A stretch of DNA of 12,956 bases, from NCBI GenBank assembly GCA_028820215.1, contig JAPPKD010000221.1:15397-28352 (forward strand), in the 5' to 3' direction. The position numbers and the translations under genes are program-made. Below, piece by piece: positions 12,735-12,956 of the stretch (positions within the stretch are counted from its first letter, which is position 1; each line of letters opens with the position of its first letter). The DNA is from Spirochaetaceae bacterium (lineage in GTDB: Bacteria > Spirochaetota > Spirochaetia > SZUA-6 > Bin103). Below the pieces are notes generated by a model. It had not been told where the DNA came from and did not search any database. It saw only the letters and a list, made by a program, of their open reading frames with translations.

Positions 12735-12956
12735 TCGCTCCAGAAGTGACGGTACCCTATTCTTCCGCGCCGCGTCGGGCACCTCGGCTGCCGCGCCACG
12801 GATCCCCTGCGGTGCGTGACGTTCAGCATTTGATATGCTCTCCAGGTGGAGCAGGCCGAACAGAGCCGGCGCGCCGCCGTCGTGTCCAAACAAACCCAAT
12901 TGGTAACTGTTCAGGCGTAGGGTAGGTTCGTTCGACAGATTTCGGCAACCGGTCGA
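12735..12956. other. Region upstream of purA, no gene supported
   Basis: No convincing gene is visible. On the minus strand TAGGGT (12753-12758) lies about 18 bases before the purA ATG and could be a -10 element. On the plus strand TATGCT (12834-12839) lies six bases before a GTG that opens only a 25-codon frame ending at 12920. The purA promoter is probably here but cannot be placed firmly. Confidence 0.4.

Noticed and set aside
12846..12920. 25-codon plus-strand frame after a TATGCT box, possible leader peptide
   Set aside because: Too short, with no -35 box and no downstream gene in the window to support a leader role.
1..12956. CRISPR array, tRNA or rRNA genes
   Set aside because: No regularly spaced identical repeats with unique spacers and no recognisable tRNA or rRNA sequence were seen. 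The repeats at 730-1071 are protein-coding.

Overview
The window is a high-GC bacterial segment in which almost every gene lies on the minus strand. The taxon cannot be fixed from the sequence. The gene mix (small-molecule sulfatase, phytanoyl-CoA-dioxygenase-like oxygenase, DapA-type lyase, sialidase-like propeller) resembles what I recall from uncultured marine or host-associated lineages such as Poribacteria, Latescibacterota and sponge-associated Spirochaetota. That is a recollection, not something the sequence proves.

Layout from left to right. (1) 1-110 is a G/C homopolymer-rich stretch that looks like a contig end or sequencing artefact. (2) 169-1446 (+) encodes a secreted protein with seven cysteine-paired repeats of about 34 residues, which I do not recognise as a named family. 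(3) About 1450-2120 (-) is the 3' remnant of a group II intron: domain V is still recognisable, and the C-terminal maturase part of the intron-encoded protein is truncated and frameshifted by a 5-bp tandem duplication. (4) 2120-4370 (-) is a truncated transposition module: a leftover tail of an upstream gene (probably a DDE/Mu-type transposase), an ExeA/TniB-like AAA ATPase, and a RecA-like AAA_25 ATPase with a winged-helix-like tail, joined by 4-bp stop/start overlaps. Short phased direct repeats lie beyond its downstream edge. (5) 4479-5146 (-) is a two-gene unit: a small basic KGG-motif protein and a secreted coiled-coil/proline-rich protein. A perfect 9-2-9 palindrome lies just upstream, next to a consensus -35 box. 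(6) 5264-11348 (-) is a tight five-gene catabolic cluster: DapA/NanA-type lyase, PhyH-like oxygenase, GH32/GH43-like five-bladed propeller hydrolase, sulfatase and BNR/sialidase-like propeller. (7) 11391-12734 (-) is a divergent adenylosuccinate synthetase (purA), 42 bp upstream of the cluster.

The five cluster genes are separated by only 10, 62, 12 and 13 bp, so they probably form one transcript. None of the three hydrolase-like proteins has a visible signal peptide. They may therefore desulfate and cleave a small imported sulfated sugar or sugar acid in the cytoplasm, with the lyase breaking a 2-keto acid product and the oxygenase modifying an intermediate. The substrate is unknown. The left third of the window is accessory or mobile debris; the right two thirds is a metabolic region.
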